Assembly: GCA_001632435.1 (NCBI GenBank)
Contig: KV423962.1
Location: forward strand, 62,001 to 126,000
Direction: 5' to 3'
DNA length: 64,000 nt
Origin: Calocera cornea HHB12733
Lineage: Eukaryota > Basidiomycota > Dacrymycetes > Dacrymycetales > Dacrymycetaceae
Numbering within the stretch: the stretch's first letter is position 1; each line of letters opens with the position of its first letter. The notes below the pieces were generated by a model. That model made no database searches. It worked only from the letters and a program-made list of their open reading frames with translations, and had not been told where the DNA came from. Both the position numbers and the translations under genes were made by a program. This document shows positions 21,075 through 33,716 of the stretch, in pieces.

Positions 21075-21360
21075 AGCTAAAGCACAAGTTCCGTGAGGTG
21101 CGAGACCGTCGTACGCTGTTGCGTTGTTGCCCGCGTCATCCGAGTCAGCGACAAGCGCGAGCGGTCGGAATGCGAGGGAAGTTCGGAGGCTGTGCGGAAA
21201 TCAGATCAATCGATAAGTTACGCATGATGCATATTTTAGGCGGACTTCTTCGAGAGTTCGACTCCCTATCCAACATGCACCTCTTTCCACATGATACAGC
21301 GCACCCAAAGCCGTTGGATCACATAGGCGAGCTTTTGAAAATGGAGTGCCTTCCCCCAGA
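19241..21360. repeat. Copy 2 of the duplicated pseudokinase block
   Basis: Diverged direct copy of 11159-13330, see there. The promoter-side homology extends to about 21360. Confidence 0.75.
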
Positions 21361-21655
21361 GTCGAGACCCGTTCATCGCGGCTGGGCTACAGGAGAAAGA
21401 GCTGAGAACGCTTCAGGGAACTCCTTGTTCCTTCGTCTCCTTGCTCCCCTTAAACGGCCCGGTAGCTTAGTGCCGACACGCATTATCCGCACCTTCCAAT
21501 TCCACGTGCACACTACCACTAGCACAACAAGCACAAGCACTACAAAAGGAAAATATGGCGCAGACTGAAACATAACAGTTACTCGTATAGATACGTCACA
21601 GTTCTTTGCGCGGGCAAAATATTGACGGTGAACAGCGTAGAACACTCGAGAAAAT
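21075..21655. other. Intergenic region
   Basis: 21075-21360 is the conserved upstream part of the duplicated block, the likely promoter of pseudokinase B. 21361-21655 holds a short ACTACCACTAGCACAACAAG-type low-complexity stretch near 21511-21545 and otherwise nothing recognisable. It is the 3' flank of the P450 gene. Confidence 0.45.
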
Positions 21656-23420
21656 TTAGCTGCTCTCCCCGCGTGCCCGCCTAAGTCTCAGCGGCAGCGC
21701 CGGGCCCTCCTTCTCCCTCCCCTTGATCACCGGCCGCGTGACGATGGTGGAGCGCTCCTCGAACTGCATGCTCTTGTCCGCAAAGTCGAATTCGAACTGC
21801 CTCACGAGCGCGTAGAGGAACACCTTGATCTCGACGATGCTGAATCGGTAGCCTATGCACGCACGCGGCCCGCCGAGGAAGGACAGCACGTGCGCCCACA
21901 CGCCGGGGATGTGGCTCGCCTCGTCCGGGATGGACGCCCAGCGCTCGGGGCGGAACTCCTCCCCGTCCGCGCCCCACAGCGCCGGGGACCGGTTCACGTT
22001 CTTGATCGGGATGTACACACCGTCGCCCTTGCGCACGGCGATCGTCGTGTGCCAGAAGCCGGCCGCGTCCCGGTACGGCTTCTCCACGGGGATCTCGTCG
22101 TCCGCCGCGGCGATGCGGAGCGTGCCGGCCACGGGGGAGTGGAAGCGCAAGACCTCGCGGACAACCATGTCCAGGTAGGGGATGGCGTTGAGCTCGTCCA
22201 TTCCTGGGCGTTCGTCCGCGTACGCGCGCAGCTCGGCGCGCAGCTTGGCCTGCACGTCCTGGTGTGTGCTCAGGGCGAACAACGCCCACGTCACGGCCGT
22301 GCTCGTCGTCTCGTGGCCCGCGAGGAGGAAGGTCGAGATCTGCGCGAGGACCTCCTCGTCGTCGAGTTGCTGGGAGGCCGGCACGTCGTTGGCCATGTTC
22401 GCACGGACGAGGGCGGTGAGCAGGTCGCGCCCGGCAAGCTGGTGCCGCCCGATATCCTTCTCCTCGCGCTTCCCGTCCATGCTGCGCATCACCGCCTCCT
22501 TCTTCCGCCTCACGAGCTCCAGCCCGACGCGCCGCATGGTGGCCATCGCGCGCTTCTGCAGCTGGTTCCGCTTTATCGGCAGGTGCCGTATGACCGGGAA
22601 GAAGTTGATGAGGATGGTGATCAGGTTGGGCCGCTGGATGTTGAGCAGGTCGGAGAAGGCGCGCGCGAGCTCGTTCGACTCGTCAGAGAGCGACTCGAAC
22701 GCGTACCCGAACCCGGCCAAGCCGATAATGTCCAGCGTCGCGCGCGACATCCACTTGGGCACGTCCACCACTGCGTCCGCGTCTCCTCTCTCGGGGATCT
22801 CGCGCGCCCACGCATCCCGCAGCTCCAGAGCCTTGTCCCAGAACAGGGGCGTCAGCTCCCTAATCTGCGCCGGTGCGAAGGACGGGTTCATAATCTTGCG
22901 CTGGCGCCGGTGGAGGTCGCCCTCGGCGATGAGCAGGCCGGAGCCGACGATGCGGGCGAGGTTGCGCTGGACGGGCGCGGGCTTGGGGTACGCGTACGCG
23001 TTCTGAAGAATGTGCTGCAGCGCGCGCGGGTCAGTCGTGCTGAGGCGCCATTTCTGCGAGCGGGGGGTCAGTAGGCGCATATAGCTACGTTTCTCGCCCT
23101 TCCCAGCCCGGACTGCCAGGGGAAGGGCGAAGGCATGCAAAGAGAGTGCTCACGCCCAACAGCTGCCGATACGCATACACCTGCCCGTACTCCTGCTCCC
23201 ACACCCTATGCAGCTCCCCACTGGGCGCCTTGAAGATCTCGCCCATGTTGCCCCATAGCCAGCTCTTGCTGTCCGGGTGGGATAGCTTGCGCAGGGGGGA
23301 GTAGAGCGGGAGGACGAGGAAGGTGTAGAGCTTGTAGGCGAGGTAGAGGGTGGGGAGGAGGATGAGGAGGGGGAGGAGGGGGAAGGGGAGGGCGGGGAGG
23401 GAGGAGGGAAGGTAGGTCAT
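21656..23420 (-). CDS. Cytochrome P450 monooxygenase
   Basis: Exons 23420-23154 and 23053-21656 join to 554 residues. The N-terminus is a hydrophobic ER anchor (LPFPLLPLLILLPTLYLAY) followed by a basic/Pro turn. Class motifs are complete: I-helix AGHETTSTAVTWAL, the K-helix ExxR in REVLRFHSP, a PERW-type segment (FRPERWASIP), and the heme-binding loop FLGGPRACIGYRF with its Cys at about residue 488. The sequence resembles the large basidiomycete P450 families. The substrate cannot be deduced. A frameshifted paralogue lies 1.5 kb away in opposite orientation. The gene is GC-richer than the kinase block beside it. No biosynthetic partner genes are near, so it is probably not part of a metabolite cluster. 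Confidence 0.9.
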
Positions 23421-24971
23421 GCTTGCGGCAGTGGGCTGCTGCGGTGCTGAGCGGTGGCTGCTGACGGTGGTTGACAGTGCGGGGCAGGATGGAGTGGACA
23501 GCGGGGCTGATAGTAGAGAGTGTGTATATGTACCTGCTCGCAGGAGGCTGATGTCCCAGCTGGAGCCGGCGACCGTCTAATCGAGACCAACTAGTCGAGG
23601 AGGGAGGGCGGGACGGTGCGTGGGCACCCAGCACCCAGCACCCAGCACCCCGTCCCGTCCCCAGGTCTCGCACCCAACACCGCGAAATCACGCTCCCACC
23701 TCGATCCAGGCGCTGGCGGCGACCCATGGACACCTCTGCAAAGAGGGCCCGGGGGCCGTCAGGGTCTTCCCCCTCTCCCTTTGCAGGGCGCTGATTGGCC
23801 TGCCGTAAGCCCTGGGGGTGACGTAAGCGGTCGCCCCGAGCGAAGAAGTGCGAGGGTCTCGCGCGTTATGTCGGCGGTGGGCCCGGGAGGGCCGCCGCTC
23901 GTGACTCTCGGGTGCGATCCATGCGCTGGAGTCATGGGAGGGAGTACTCACTGTGGCTGTTCGAATAATAGGGCGGTCGCGCGTGGGACATGGCCGCAGG
24001 CCGACGTCGGCCGGCCCGCGCCTCAGAAGAAGACGCGTCACCTTCGGCACCGCTTTCGGCTCCTGGTGCCTGAAGTGCACCCACGATGATTTTAGCGCCG
24101 GTACTTCTGCTGTCGTGGACTCAACATACCAAGACAACACTTCGACACTGCCTGCTGCAACATGGTGTCCGGTCGTCCGGGGCTACGAGCAAGATATCAA
24201 TCTTGCTCTGTGTGCTGCTGGGCTGTGCACGTGACTGCTGGAGTCATCCGTACAGCGTGGGGCGGCACCGTGGGATCAATGGAGATCGCTCCATTGCGCG
24301 AGGTATGTAAGTGCCTTGGGTCGTGTAAGCAGTCAAATGAAAGGTGATTTGGTGGTATAAAGTTGGAGGCCTCACGCGAGGTGGTCTTCATAATACGTCA
24401 CTCGTCCTTGTATACGTGGTATGACGGCGCCGCAGTCCGGGTCTGTTGCCCAGCATAGAGGCGTCGTACGCAGGGTTGACCTCATTCCCGGCCTTCAACC
24501 GCTGCTGGGTTAGTCCCAGAGGTTTGACGCCCTTGGGGGAGATTGCTCAGGGCAATGAGCCAGCAGAGCCTTGGATCCAAAGCAAGTTGTCGGGTGTACC
24601 AGTCGATTGCACGATAGTATTGGTGCTCTGCTCCCTTCCGCCACTGAGCGGTACATACGCGTTCGGAATTTGGGAGCCTTCAAGGAATGAAGGTGTGCAT
24701 GAGTCGCCATCTTCCTCTCGGTGAGGGCTGGCGTCCCCACCAGTTGAGGATGGCGACTCGGATGCGTCAGGTTCAGCCCAGCCGAGGAGGACCCTGTCGA
24801 CGCATCAGACAATATTCTGTACCAGCATTTCGAAAGTTGTCACGAAGGGATCTAAAACACCACCCCGCATCGGTCCAAATGAATTTTTGCCTCCGTGGGA
24901 ATTCTTTACGTGCACCGACCGTCGCATACAGTACATACCCCGCTTGGAGTTGTGTTGTCAAGGCTGGCCTC
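23421..24971. other. Intergenic region between divergent P450 copies
   Basis: About 1.55 kb. The first 200 bp are pyrimidine/purine-biased and serve as the P450 promoter. 23620-23660 has a short CAGCACC repeat. 24701-24711 and 24749-24759 form an 11-bp inverted repeat with a long loop. I see no credible gene: the open frames here have no conserved look and no exon structure. Confidence 0.45.
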
Positions 24972-26700
24972 ATGACTTACATTCCCCTTCAAGTTCTTCC
25001 AAACGTTTATGTGCCGTTCTCAATCTTCAACTTTCTTCCTGCTCTCCTCGGCCTATTTGTCCTCACTGTCCTCGCTCGCCGGCTGCTCCCCTCTCTACTA
25101 GCCACTGCGCAAGCTCCCACACCCTCGGGGCCGAAGCCTCTTGTTCGGCAACTTGCGCAACATCAACGGTGTTCCCAATGGAGACGCGTGGGCTCGATGG
25201 GAGCAAGAGTTCGGGCGGGTGTATCCGTACCGGCCGCTGTTGACCGTCCGCCGCCCTCCTTTCCGATTGACAGCGCTCGGGCGCTCACGAGCCACAGCGA
25301 TGGCGCCTTTGCACGATCGACCCGCGCGCGCTCGCTCACATCGTACAGCACGCCGACCTATACCCCAAGCCCGCCGCCGTCCAGCGCATCATTGCGCCCA
25401 CTGCCGGTGCTGAGCTGCTTGTCACTGCGGATGATGTGCACAAGTGCCAGAGGAGGATCATGAACCCCTCGTTCTGCCGCGGCAGATCCGCGAGCTTACG
25501 CCGATCTTCTGGGATAAGGCAGAGGAGTTGAGGGATATCTGGATGCGTTCTCTCCCGGCTGACAGTAACGACGGCGCGGTGCTGGACATGCCCAAGTGGC
25601 TCTCGCGCGCGACGCTCGATATCATTGGTCTCGCTGGGCTCGGCGGTGCCTTCGAGTCCCTCACTAACAGTTCGAACCAGCTCGCGCGCGCCTTCCTCAA
25701 TCTGTTCACCGTCCAGTGACCCAGTATTGTTCGGATCCTCATGGGTTACATCCCCGGGCTGAGCTGGCTTCCGCTGAAGGGAAATCGCATCGTCGCCAAA
25801 CCGATGAGCACTATGCGTCGTATCGGGCTTGCGCTTGTGCAGCGGAAGAAGAAATCGGTGCGCCAGACGCTCGACGGGAGTCGGGACGAGAAGGATATCG
25901 GGCACAATCAGGTCGCCGGAAGGGATCTAGTTACGGCACTCGTGCGGGCGAACATGTCGAACGATCTGGCCCCGCGCACCGGATGGACGACGAGGTGGTG
26001 CTCGCTCAGATCTGGACCTTCCTCCTCGCCGGGCACGAGACGACCAGGGCGGCCGTCACATGGGCGCTATATGCTCTTTCGATGCACCCGCACGTGCAGA
26101 GCAAGCTGGGGGAGTGGGGGAGGAGCTGCTCTCCTACCCATCTTCACGACCGGACATGGACGAGCTCGGCGCCATCGACTACCTGGGAGCGGTCGTGCGC
26201 GAGGTTACGGCTTCCACGCGCCGATGCGGGCGACGATCCGCATCGCGAGCGTGGACGACGAGATCCCCATCCTATCGCCGTTCCACGATGAGAGGGCGTG
26301 CTGCGCACCCCCATCAGCGTCAGCAAGGGCGACAGTGTGTATGTGCCGATCAAGCTGATGAACCGGCTCCCGGCGCTCTGGGGTGCAGACGCAGGCGATT
26401 TCAAGCCCGAGCAATGGGTGGCCGTTCCGAAGCAGCAGTACACATTCCTGACGTGTGGACGCACCTGCTCACGTTTCTCGGCGGCCCGCGCGCGTGCATC
26501 GGCTACAGGTTCGCCATCGTTGAGATCAGGTGCTGCTGTATACCCTGCTGAGGGAGTTTACCTTCGAGATGGCGGAGGAGGGTATGCAGATCGAAGCGCG
26601 TGCGACGATCGTCACGCGGCCCGTGGTCAAGGGGAGAGAGAATGAGGGGCCGGCGCTGCCGCTCAGGGTCAGGCGGGTTGCGGAGGGCAGCTATGCAGTG
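24972..26700 (+). pseudogene. Cytochrome P450 pseudogene
   Basis: The whole length of a P450 can be followed, but only by switching frame repeatedly. It runs from the membrane anchor from ATG 24972 (MTYIPLQVLPNVYVPFSIFN), through WARWEQEFGRVYPYRPLL, RWRLCTIDPRALAHIVQHAD, QIRELTPIFWDKAEELRDIW and the I-helix [19 protein letters not shown], to VYVPIKLMNRLPALWGAD, the heme loop FLGGPRACIGYRF and IEARATIVTRPVVKGRENEG. At least seven frame changes are needed (near 25140, 25485, 25975, 26110, 26215, 26300 and 26450), and there is a TGA at 25717-25719. It is a paralogue of the intact P450 at 21656-23420, with many identical short blocks (RATLDIIGLAGLG/FG, for example). So many lesions rule out simple sequencing error. 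Confidence 0.9.
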
Positions 26701-27812
26701 CACGTCATGGCGGTTGGCGCAAGCCGTCTGAGGTCTCGTGGGGTCAAAGTGAGACAGCATTCGTCGGTTGTAACCTTACTAATCTGAAAACACGTGTTGC
26801 AGCGCTCGTGGTCGGGTCCTCGATGCAAACGATCTGTATACATAGAAAGGAGGGCCATCTAATACCTTGGCGTCTGGACATGGTGAACCTTTGCGAAGCT
26901 ACAGGGTGGCGCTATATAAATTCCTGTTTACCCCTCACTATATGCATAAGGCTGACGATGATGCAGCCAGGCTCCATCGCTTGTCTTGGCGTGATGCTCT
27001 GCCGGCCGGAGGTGGTTGACTGCCGTGGAGATGCCTAGGACGCATTGGTCAAAATTGCTTCGCCGCAAAGGAGACATTGAGCGTACCAGTCGAATAAGCG
27101 GTGGCATCGGAGCCGCGCAGCTCCCGGGTTATGGGAGGCACCGGACGAGCTGGGGTAGCACTGTGCGAGGGTGGAATGACTCCTGCAGACACCTCGTCAG
27201 CTACGAGCGTCGCAGGGCACGCGGCGACAAGAGGCGCTTGCCTGAGAGGGACGATGACATAGTGGGTGGTATGGAAAGGGCTATTCGAGTTGCGTGCGAC
27301 AATGCATAGGGGAGTGGTATTTATGGGATTGCTACCCACCCGGCGCGTTCAGCGCCGGTTGTGCACGGACGCAGGAGGTGACGAGAGCCACGCTTCCATG
27401 CTGCTACGTTAAAAGGAATGTGTTAGTTCCCGTCTGCCTACTTGCAGGAACTTCAGAGAATGGTAGTACTCGTGAGGTTGGAGGACCACACGGCCCTCTA
27501 GTCTTCGGCAGATAACTAGTGGTAGCTTGATATGTGGAATGTGATGCTGGCACTGCATGGCACCGAGACTCTTCGGCCTGTCCGATACATGAGGCATTAC
27601 CAAAGCTGTGCGGGTCCGTCCTGTCTTCTGTAAAAACCAGCGCATAACTACGTATCAAGAATGAGATGAGTCCTCTCCAAGGACCGCCGTCCGTGCCGTT
27701 GAAAAGCTCCCGGTAAAGACGAGCGCTTATAACCAGCTGAGGCAAAATTGGACCCTACCCGAAATTTCGACCTGGTCTGCACGAGTCTGCTCCCCACGTA
27801 ACAGCTGCCATC
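26701..27812. other. Intergenic region upstream of TSR1
   Basis: About 1.1 kb. TATATAA occurs at about 26914. I found no gene, tRNA or long repeat. The last 200-300 bp should hold the TSR1 promoter. Confidence 0.4.
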
Positions 27813-30616
27813 ATGGTCGAAACGCAACATCATCATAGAGCGACGCTCAAGCAGGTACGTAACATGTTTTGAAATTCATGGACTGTATCTGACATACTGC
27901 TCGCAGCAAAACAAACCCTTCAAATCGAAGCACTCCACAAAAGGCGCGATCAAGACCGCCGCAAAAGGCCGGACGGTTCGGCAGCACGGCAAATCGACCA
28001 ACGCCTCCTCCGCAGCAGCCCAACTCAAGCAAAATCGGAAGAATGCCGCGCGGCAGATACAGAAGAACAAGCGTTCCGAGCTCATCAGTGCTACAAGACT
28101 GTTCTCGGGCAGGGATGGCGCGGCGAGGGTCGTTGCTGTCGTCCCGCTGTGCGAGAGACTGAGAGCGGATGAGGTGGCGAAGAGCGTTGTGGGCGGGTGG
28201 GGAGGCGAGACTGAGGGATGTCCCAAAGTGGGGTTGTGGGAGACAAAGTGCGTCCTTCTGTCTGTCTCTAGCTGGCATGAACTCATGAGTTTGCAGAGCG
28301 GACCGGTTCAAAACATCTCTGCAGTTCCTGCTGTTGCCCTACCGGCAACTTTATGCAGCCCTCGACGCATGTCGGGTGGCGGACTATGTCATTTTCGTCC
28401 TTTCTGCCGAGACGGAGGTCGACAGCTGGGGTGAGCTATGCCTGCGATGCTTGCAGGCGCAAGGCCTGCCTGAGGTCGTAACCGTTGTCCCTGTACGTCC
28501 CTCACACTGAAAATCGGGATCTTGCTAATCGATCTCGCTCTACCTCAGGACCTCGAAGAAGTCCCCGCCAAACAACGACCCGACACAGTCAAGTCCCTCC
28601 TCTCCTTCATTCAGTACTTCGTTCCCACCCAATCCCGCGTCTTCGCCCTTTCCCAGCCGTCCGAAGCCACCAACGCAGCTCGTGCGCTGTGCGAGGGCAA
28701 GCCGAAGGACGTGGCGTGGCGGAGGGATAGGACGTGGGTTCTTGCTGAGGATGTGCGGTGGGATGCGGGTGAAGGGATGAGTGGTGAGGGTGAGGTGGTG
28801 GTTGGGACGCTGAAGGTTACGGGTGTGATTAGGGGCGGGAGCTTGAGTGCGAATCGGCTCATTCACATCCCGAACTTTGGAGACTATCAGATAGAGAAGG
28901 TGCGCTTCATCTATTTTACCAGCTCTTGGCATGAATCTGACTAGCGCTCATCAGATCACCTCCGCGCCACGTTCATCAGGCAATACCGATGGGATGGAGA
29001 CCTCTGGCGAGCTGCTCGCCGAGCCCAGCTCAGACGCCGACTCCCTCGTATCCCGCAACGAGCTGGATGACATGATGAACGAGCAGACCTGGCCGACGGA
29101 AGAGGAGATGCGCCCCGGCGAGGAAATGCAAGCAGAGGCGGAGGAGGACGAGGAGGTGGTGATGGCTAAGAAACTGAAGCGGCTGCCGAAGGGGACCAGC
29201 AGCTATCAGGCAGCGTGGATTATGGATGAGGAGGATGAGGAGGAAGGGGATGAGAGCGATGAGGAGGATGAGAGAGAGGATGATGAAGATCATGGAGCGG
29301 AGAATGAGGAGCTTATGGCGAGCATCCCTGAGAGGGAGCTGGATGGGCTGGATGCACCGGAGGAGGCACCGAGTGTGAGCGGGATGGATGCGAGCAGCCG
29401 CAGGAGCGAGGTGCACTTTGACCTGCCGATGGAGGAAGAGGAGACACAGTGCGTGCTTACTACTGAGAGTGATGTGAGCTTACTGACAAGTACGCAGGCT
29501 CATGAGCTACCTTGATTCCCGCAACCGCGAGAACAAGGACGACCTCGAGTTCCCCGACGAGGTCGACACGCCGAGGGATATCCCCGCTCGCACCCGCTTC
29601 CAGCGATACAGGGGCCTGCGATCGTTCCGCACCAGCCCGTGGGATCCGTTTGAGAACCTGCCGGTGGACTACGCGAGGATCTTCCAGTTCGAGGACTATG
29701 CTCGTACGAGGAGACGGGTCTTGAGGGAGGATGAGGACAGTATTCCGGTATGTCTAACTGTCGCGGTCTTTTAAGCGGCAATGGACTAACCAGCCTACAG
29801 GAAGGGAAGCGCGTTACGCTGCACCTGAAGAACGTCCCGCAGGCAGTTCTCGATGCTTCGAAGACAAACTTCCCCTTCGCTGTGTTTGCGCTGCTCAAGC
29901 ACGAGCACAAGTACTCCGTCCTCAACTTTGTTGTCCAACGCAATACGGAGTACGATGACATCGTCAAGTCCAAGGTACGCTCATTTGCTTTCACAGTTTT
30001 CCACGGCTGCTGATGCGGCACACAGGATGAACTTGTTGTCTGTGCCGGGCCAAGGCGGTACACCGCAAAACCGGTGTACAGCGAATACCTCCGTGGAGGT
30101 GGAAAAGGTTCGAACAACGTCCACAAGTCGGAGCGCTTCCTGCGACACGGCTCCGCAAGCGTGGCGTCCGTATACGCACCGATCATGTTTGGCAAGCAGC
30201 CATGTCTCTTCTTGAGAGAGAGTGAAGATCCGCAAGAGCCATTCTTAGTGGCCACAGGCACGTTCATGAACCCCGATACCAAACGTGTCGTCGCCAAGAA
30301 GATCATCCTGACGGGTGTACCTTACAAAGTCCACAAGCGGACTGCGACCATTCGGTACATGTTCTTCAATCCAGAAGACATCCGGTACTTCGCTCCGATC
30401 CAGCTTCATACCAAGCATGGCCGCACGGGTCATATCAGCGAGTCTCTCGGCACGCACGGATACTTCAAGGCGCATTTCGATGGGCCCATCACACAGATGG
30501 ATACCATTTGCATGTCCTTATACAAGAGGATCTTCCCTAGATGGAGTGAGATGTGGAGGGAGCCATCTCGGCCGCCCCTCGAGGCGGAAGACGATGGTAT
30601 GGACACTGATGATTAG
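27813..30616 (+). CDS. TSR1: Ribosome biogenesis protein TSR1
   Basis: Eight exons (27813-27854, 27907-28247, 28297-28492, 28549-28899, 28955-29448, 29498-29747, 29801-29974, 30026-30616) join in frame to 812 residues, the usual length for TSR1. TSR1 is a GTPase-like but GTPase-dead relative of BMS1 that binds the pre-40S subunit late in maturation. Hallmarks are the basic N-terminus (HHHRATLKQQNKPFKSKHST, then KGAIKTAAKGR), the AARP2CN-like middle (GGSLSANRLIHIPNFGDYQI), a long acidic tract (DEEDEEEGDESDEEDERED), YRGLRSFRTSPWDPFENLP, and the C-terminal domain (VHKRTATIRYMFFNPEDIRY, FKAHFDGPITQMDTICMSLY). The 42-nt first exon carries the start and is fixed by the family N-terminus. No defects are seen. 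Confidence 0.95.
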
Positions 30617-30744
30617 ATATAATCTCAGTTCATGTAGCATACAGCAGGTATTGACATCGTCCTCATGACCCTGTCATAATATAACCGATCTACCTCCATG
30701 ATCCATGGCGCCCGCGTTGCTCTCTGGACCCCCTGATCACTCGA

Positions 30745-33449
30745 TCACGTTCGTATAAGCCCAGCGGCAACGGTAGCGCGAGTTCTCCGCACAGTTCGAG
30801 GGGTTTCAAAAACCTGTTCCACCTCGTCTTGAACCCGACGAACAACCGCAGCCCTCGTTCCCGGTGCGGGCCGGAAGTCGTTGCCATCTGATTCGGTCCT
30901 CCGGGAAGCGCGAGCTCGGGTTTCATCAGCTGCCTGGCGCATGGCCGTTAAAACGTCGTCGGCCCTCTCGTAGTTATCAGCCGTCTCAAGCAGGACCTCG
31001 GATACGGCCGAAACATCGAAGTAGTATCCATGTGCCCTTCGAAGGTCTTCGATCATGTCTTGCCTCTCCTGCGCTGCTCTCTGCATTATGTCGTTGATAG
31101 AAGCACGACCTCCCGAACGTCGCGTGTTGCCAAGCGTGGCGGTGGTAGAGGCTCGACTCGGGTCACCAGGATACCGCGTCTGATCGGCAGGAAGTTCGCT
31201 GAAGTCCATCTGGCGGATCCGAGGTAGGGGGTCGCTTGCACGAGGACCAATGGGCCGGACGAGCCCATCGATTGTCAATGCTTCTGCCTGCTCCAGCAGC
31301 TGCTGCAAGCCTGGCTCCGGGGTGGGCGTCTCGGGTGTCGCTCGGCTGCTTTCGGTGCTTGCCGTTTGACCTACATTATCTTGTGCAGGAACAGCCTCTT
31401 GCGATGCCTGCTCCGCGCCATCTCCAAGTTCTGCTTCGACTTCAAGCAATTCTGAGTCTGCTTCCCCATTACTTTGGTTGAAGGATCCTGCAGGGGGTAT
31501 GATGCTCTGTATCGGGGCACGCAACAACACAGGAGAGACGGAAGGAGCACCTCGAGGTGTTGATCGAGCGACAGGAGGCGAGTGAGGTGTTGGAGGCTCC
31601 GGAGCTTGCGATCGTTCTCGCGGGGTAATTGGAGACGTTGGCATTTGAATCTCTACAGTTCCTTTCGTCATCCGCGGTGGGGGCCAGTCGCCATCTGGCA
31701 GGGACGTAGCCTGACGGTACTTCGGTACTGCCAGCCCTCGACGTCCTTTCCCTGCAGGAGAGCTGAGTTGTACAGCAGTCCGGTACGTCGGCGGCGGCTC
31801 AGAAGGCGCAGTAGAATGCGGAACTGCCCGGCGTAGGGGGCGCACATCTCTGCGCAAAGGAGTCAATATGAATGAACGGTAGCTCAGACGACCGAACGTA
31901 CGCATCGCCATCGATCGGTGCTCGAACATCTTCCTGAGCAGCCCCCTCTGTCGCGGGAGCCTCTGCACCCTTCTCGCCGACTGTTTGACGCCTTTGCCGC
32001 TTGTTTGGGCTGCGTCCAGGAGGATGAATCAGATCCTCATCCTCGTCTTCGTCTTCATTTTCCTCGCGCTCGCTAGTTTGCGGTTCCGCCGCTTTGCGTT
32101 TACGAGGAGTAGTCGTAGACTTCACGCTCGGTTTCGCCCTCAAAGTTCGCTCGTGGCCAATTGCGCGGGGGAAGTCGCCACCACGTTCTCGCACCCAGCT
32201 GTGGCGGTCCAACCATACTTCGATCCGCTCATCGATCCACTTCTGATTATTGCGATAGCGCTCTCGCCAGCCTTGATATGGATGAGCTGCGGCGTGCTGT
32301 ATAGCGAGGGCCTGACCAGTCGCGTCAGGAGTTGATGTATGCGACAGCATGCGAGTCCTACCTCCGGGCTTGTGTCATGGTCTTGAGCATACCTCTGAGC
32401 GTCTACCTTCAGCCTGCTAACAAGCATCTGATATAGGTTGTTCCCGAGCCGACCACCGGAATCTGCATCAGGGATCTGTCGAGCGATGTGCGCTACGAGT
32501 ATCGCATCGTCCTCTGGAGTGAACTCGACGCGTCTACGATACATTCAGATATGAACGGGGAAGGTCAGTAGATCACGTACACGGATCCCGCCCTCCTGCC
32601 AGGCATACCCTTTCGTTGCGCTCTCGTGAGTTGGACATTGCCGCTCTCAATCCACCTCTCCAATGTGTGCTTGTCTTCCACATATACATCCGAGTTCCAA
32701 TTCTCGTTTCGCAGCTTATCAACCTCCTCCAGTATATCCTCGCTCATATCTACCAAGATTACCCTAGCTTGGCATCGCAAAATGGCGCAGAACCCGCCAT
32801 ACTCCTGATTACGGGGGCGGATCAGTATATGCCGCACAAAGTCATCCGGGTAAGCTCACCTCAATACGCTTACACAGCTTGCTCCTCTGAGGTCCTTGAA
32901 TAGAGTAGTGTAGATGAACAGGTAGCTGAGAGCCGAACTTGACCATGTCCATAAGGATCCTCTTCTCCAGTGGTACAGTCAGCTCTGTTGAGGGTATAGG
33001 TTCGGGTTCATCGTCCATGGGCAGATCTGGATCCTCAACCGAGTCCGTCTCGATACACTTGTCAATCCAGGACATATGCACCACTGTGCGCAACGGTGTA
33101 TCGGACCATCTCGCACCAAATGATTTCGGCTTCTTCGCATTGTAAATGATGATACCACGACGAGGTATCACGGTCATCACTTGTCCCCCATGATCCTGTT
33201 GATGCGTTAGTCTTGCTTAAGCCCAATGAAGACCTTCCAGCGCACGATTATCTTCCTCGCAAGCTCAGCACGGTTCTCTTCATCGATGGTAGGAGGATCT
33301 TGTATGTAGAACTTAAGTGGCTTGCCGTCGTTACGAAATAGGTTGACCTGCAAACGTATCATTAGCCCATGAGCAGGCATGCGACTAGCATATATACGCA
33401 CGTTTGCACCAAACGTATTGAGCTCCTCAAACTCAGCCTCTTCCGACAT
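30745..33449 (-). CDS. RAP1-like telomere protein, 3' tandem copy (BRCT, Myb, C-terminal domain)
   Basis: Seven exons (33449-33402, 33347-33246, 33195-32860, 32804-32581, 32533-32362, 32311-31902, 31849-30745) join to 798 residues. A BRCT-like domain (about residues 15-90) reads VNLFRNDGKPLKFYI, KIIDHGGQVMTVIPRRGIII, VHMSWIDKCIE. A second conserved segment (EYGGFCAILRCQARVILVD, then TLERWIESGNVQL) follows the HYSIQG linker. A RAP1-type Myb domain (about 238-330) reads VEFTPEDDAILVAHIARQIP, GRLGNNLYQMLV and HPYQGWRERYRNNQKW. After an acidic/basic nuclear stretch, a C-terminal helical region (about 690-740) resembles the RAP1 C-terminal domain (VSEVLLETADNYERADDVL). RAP1 proteins bind shelterin-type partners or DNA at telomeres. 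The neighbouring gene at 33717-35846 is a diverged paralogue with the same domain order. Confidence 0.82.
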
Positions 33450-33716
33450 TTGAGAATATGCTGATGCGAGAGGCTCACACCCGCTATGGAGGTGTGGTAG
33501 GCGCTGCTGGTGCGCCGGGATGGATGAGATCGGTGATGAGGACAAACAAGGGACCAACAGGGACGCGACGCGTCCAGTCACGCTATCAACAACAGTCATC
33601 AACGCAGTCAACTCCACCTGTCCCCGCCCCGTTCCAGATAACCAACACTTTATTACAGGATACCTTTATCAAGAAATCACAGGTGCAGTAGATAATAAAT
33701 GACTACGTATATCTGG

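Noticed and set aside
21890..23074. 394-codon plus-strand open frame opposite the P450
   Set aside because: Antisense shadow of the P450 second exon; no motif of its own.
24701..24759. 11-bp inverted repeat (GAGTCGCCATC) with a 37-base loop
   Set aside because: Short arms and a long loop; expected by chance at this scale and no further context.
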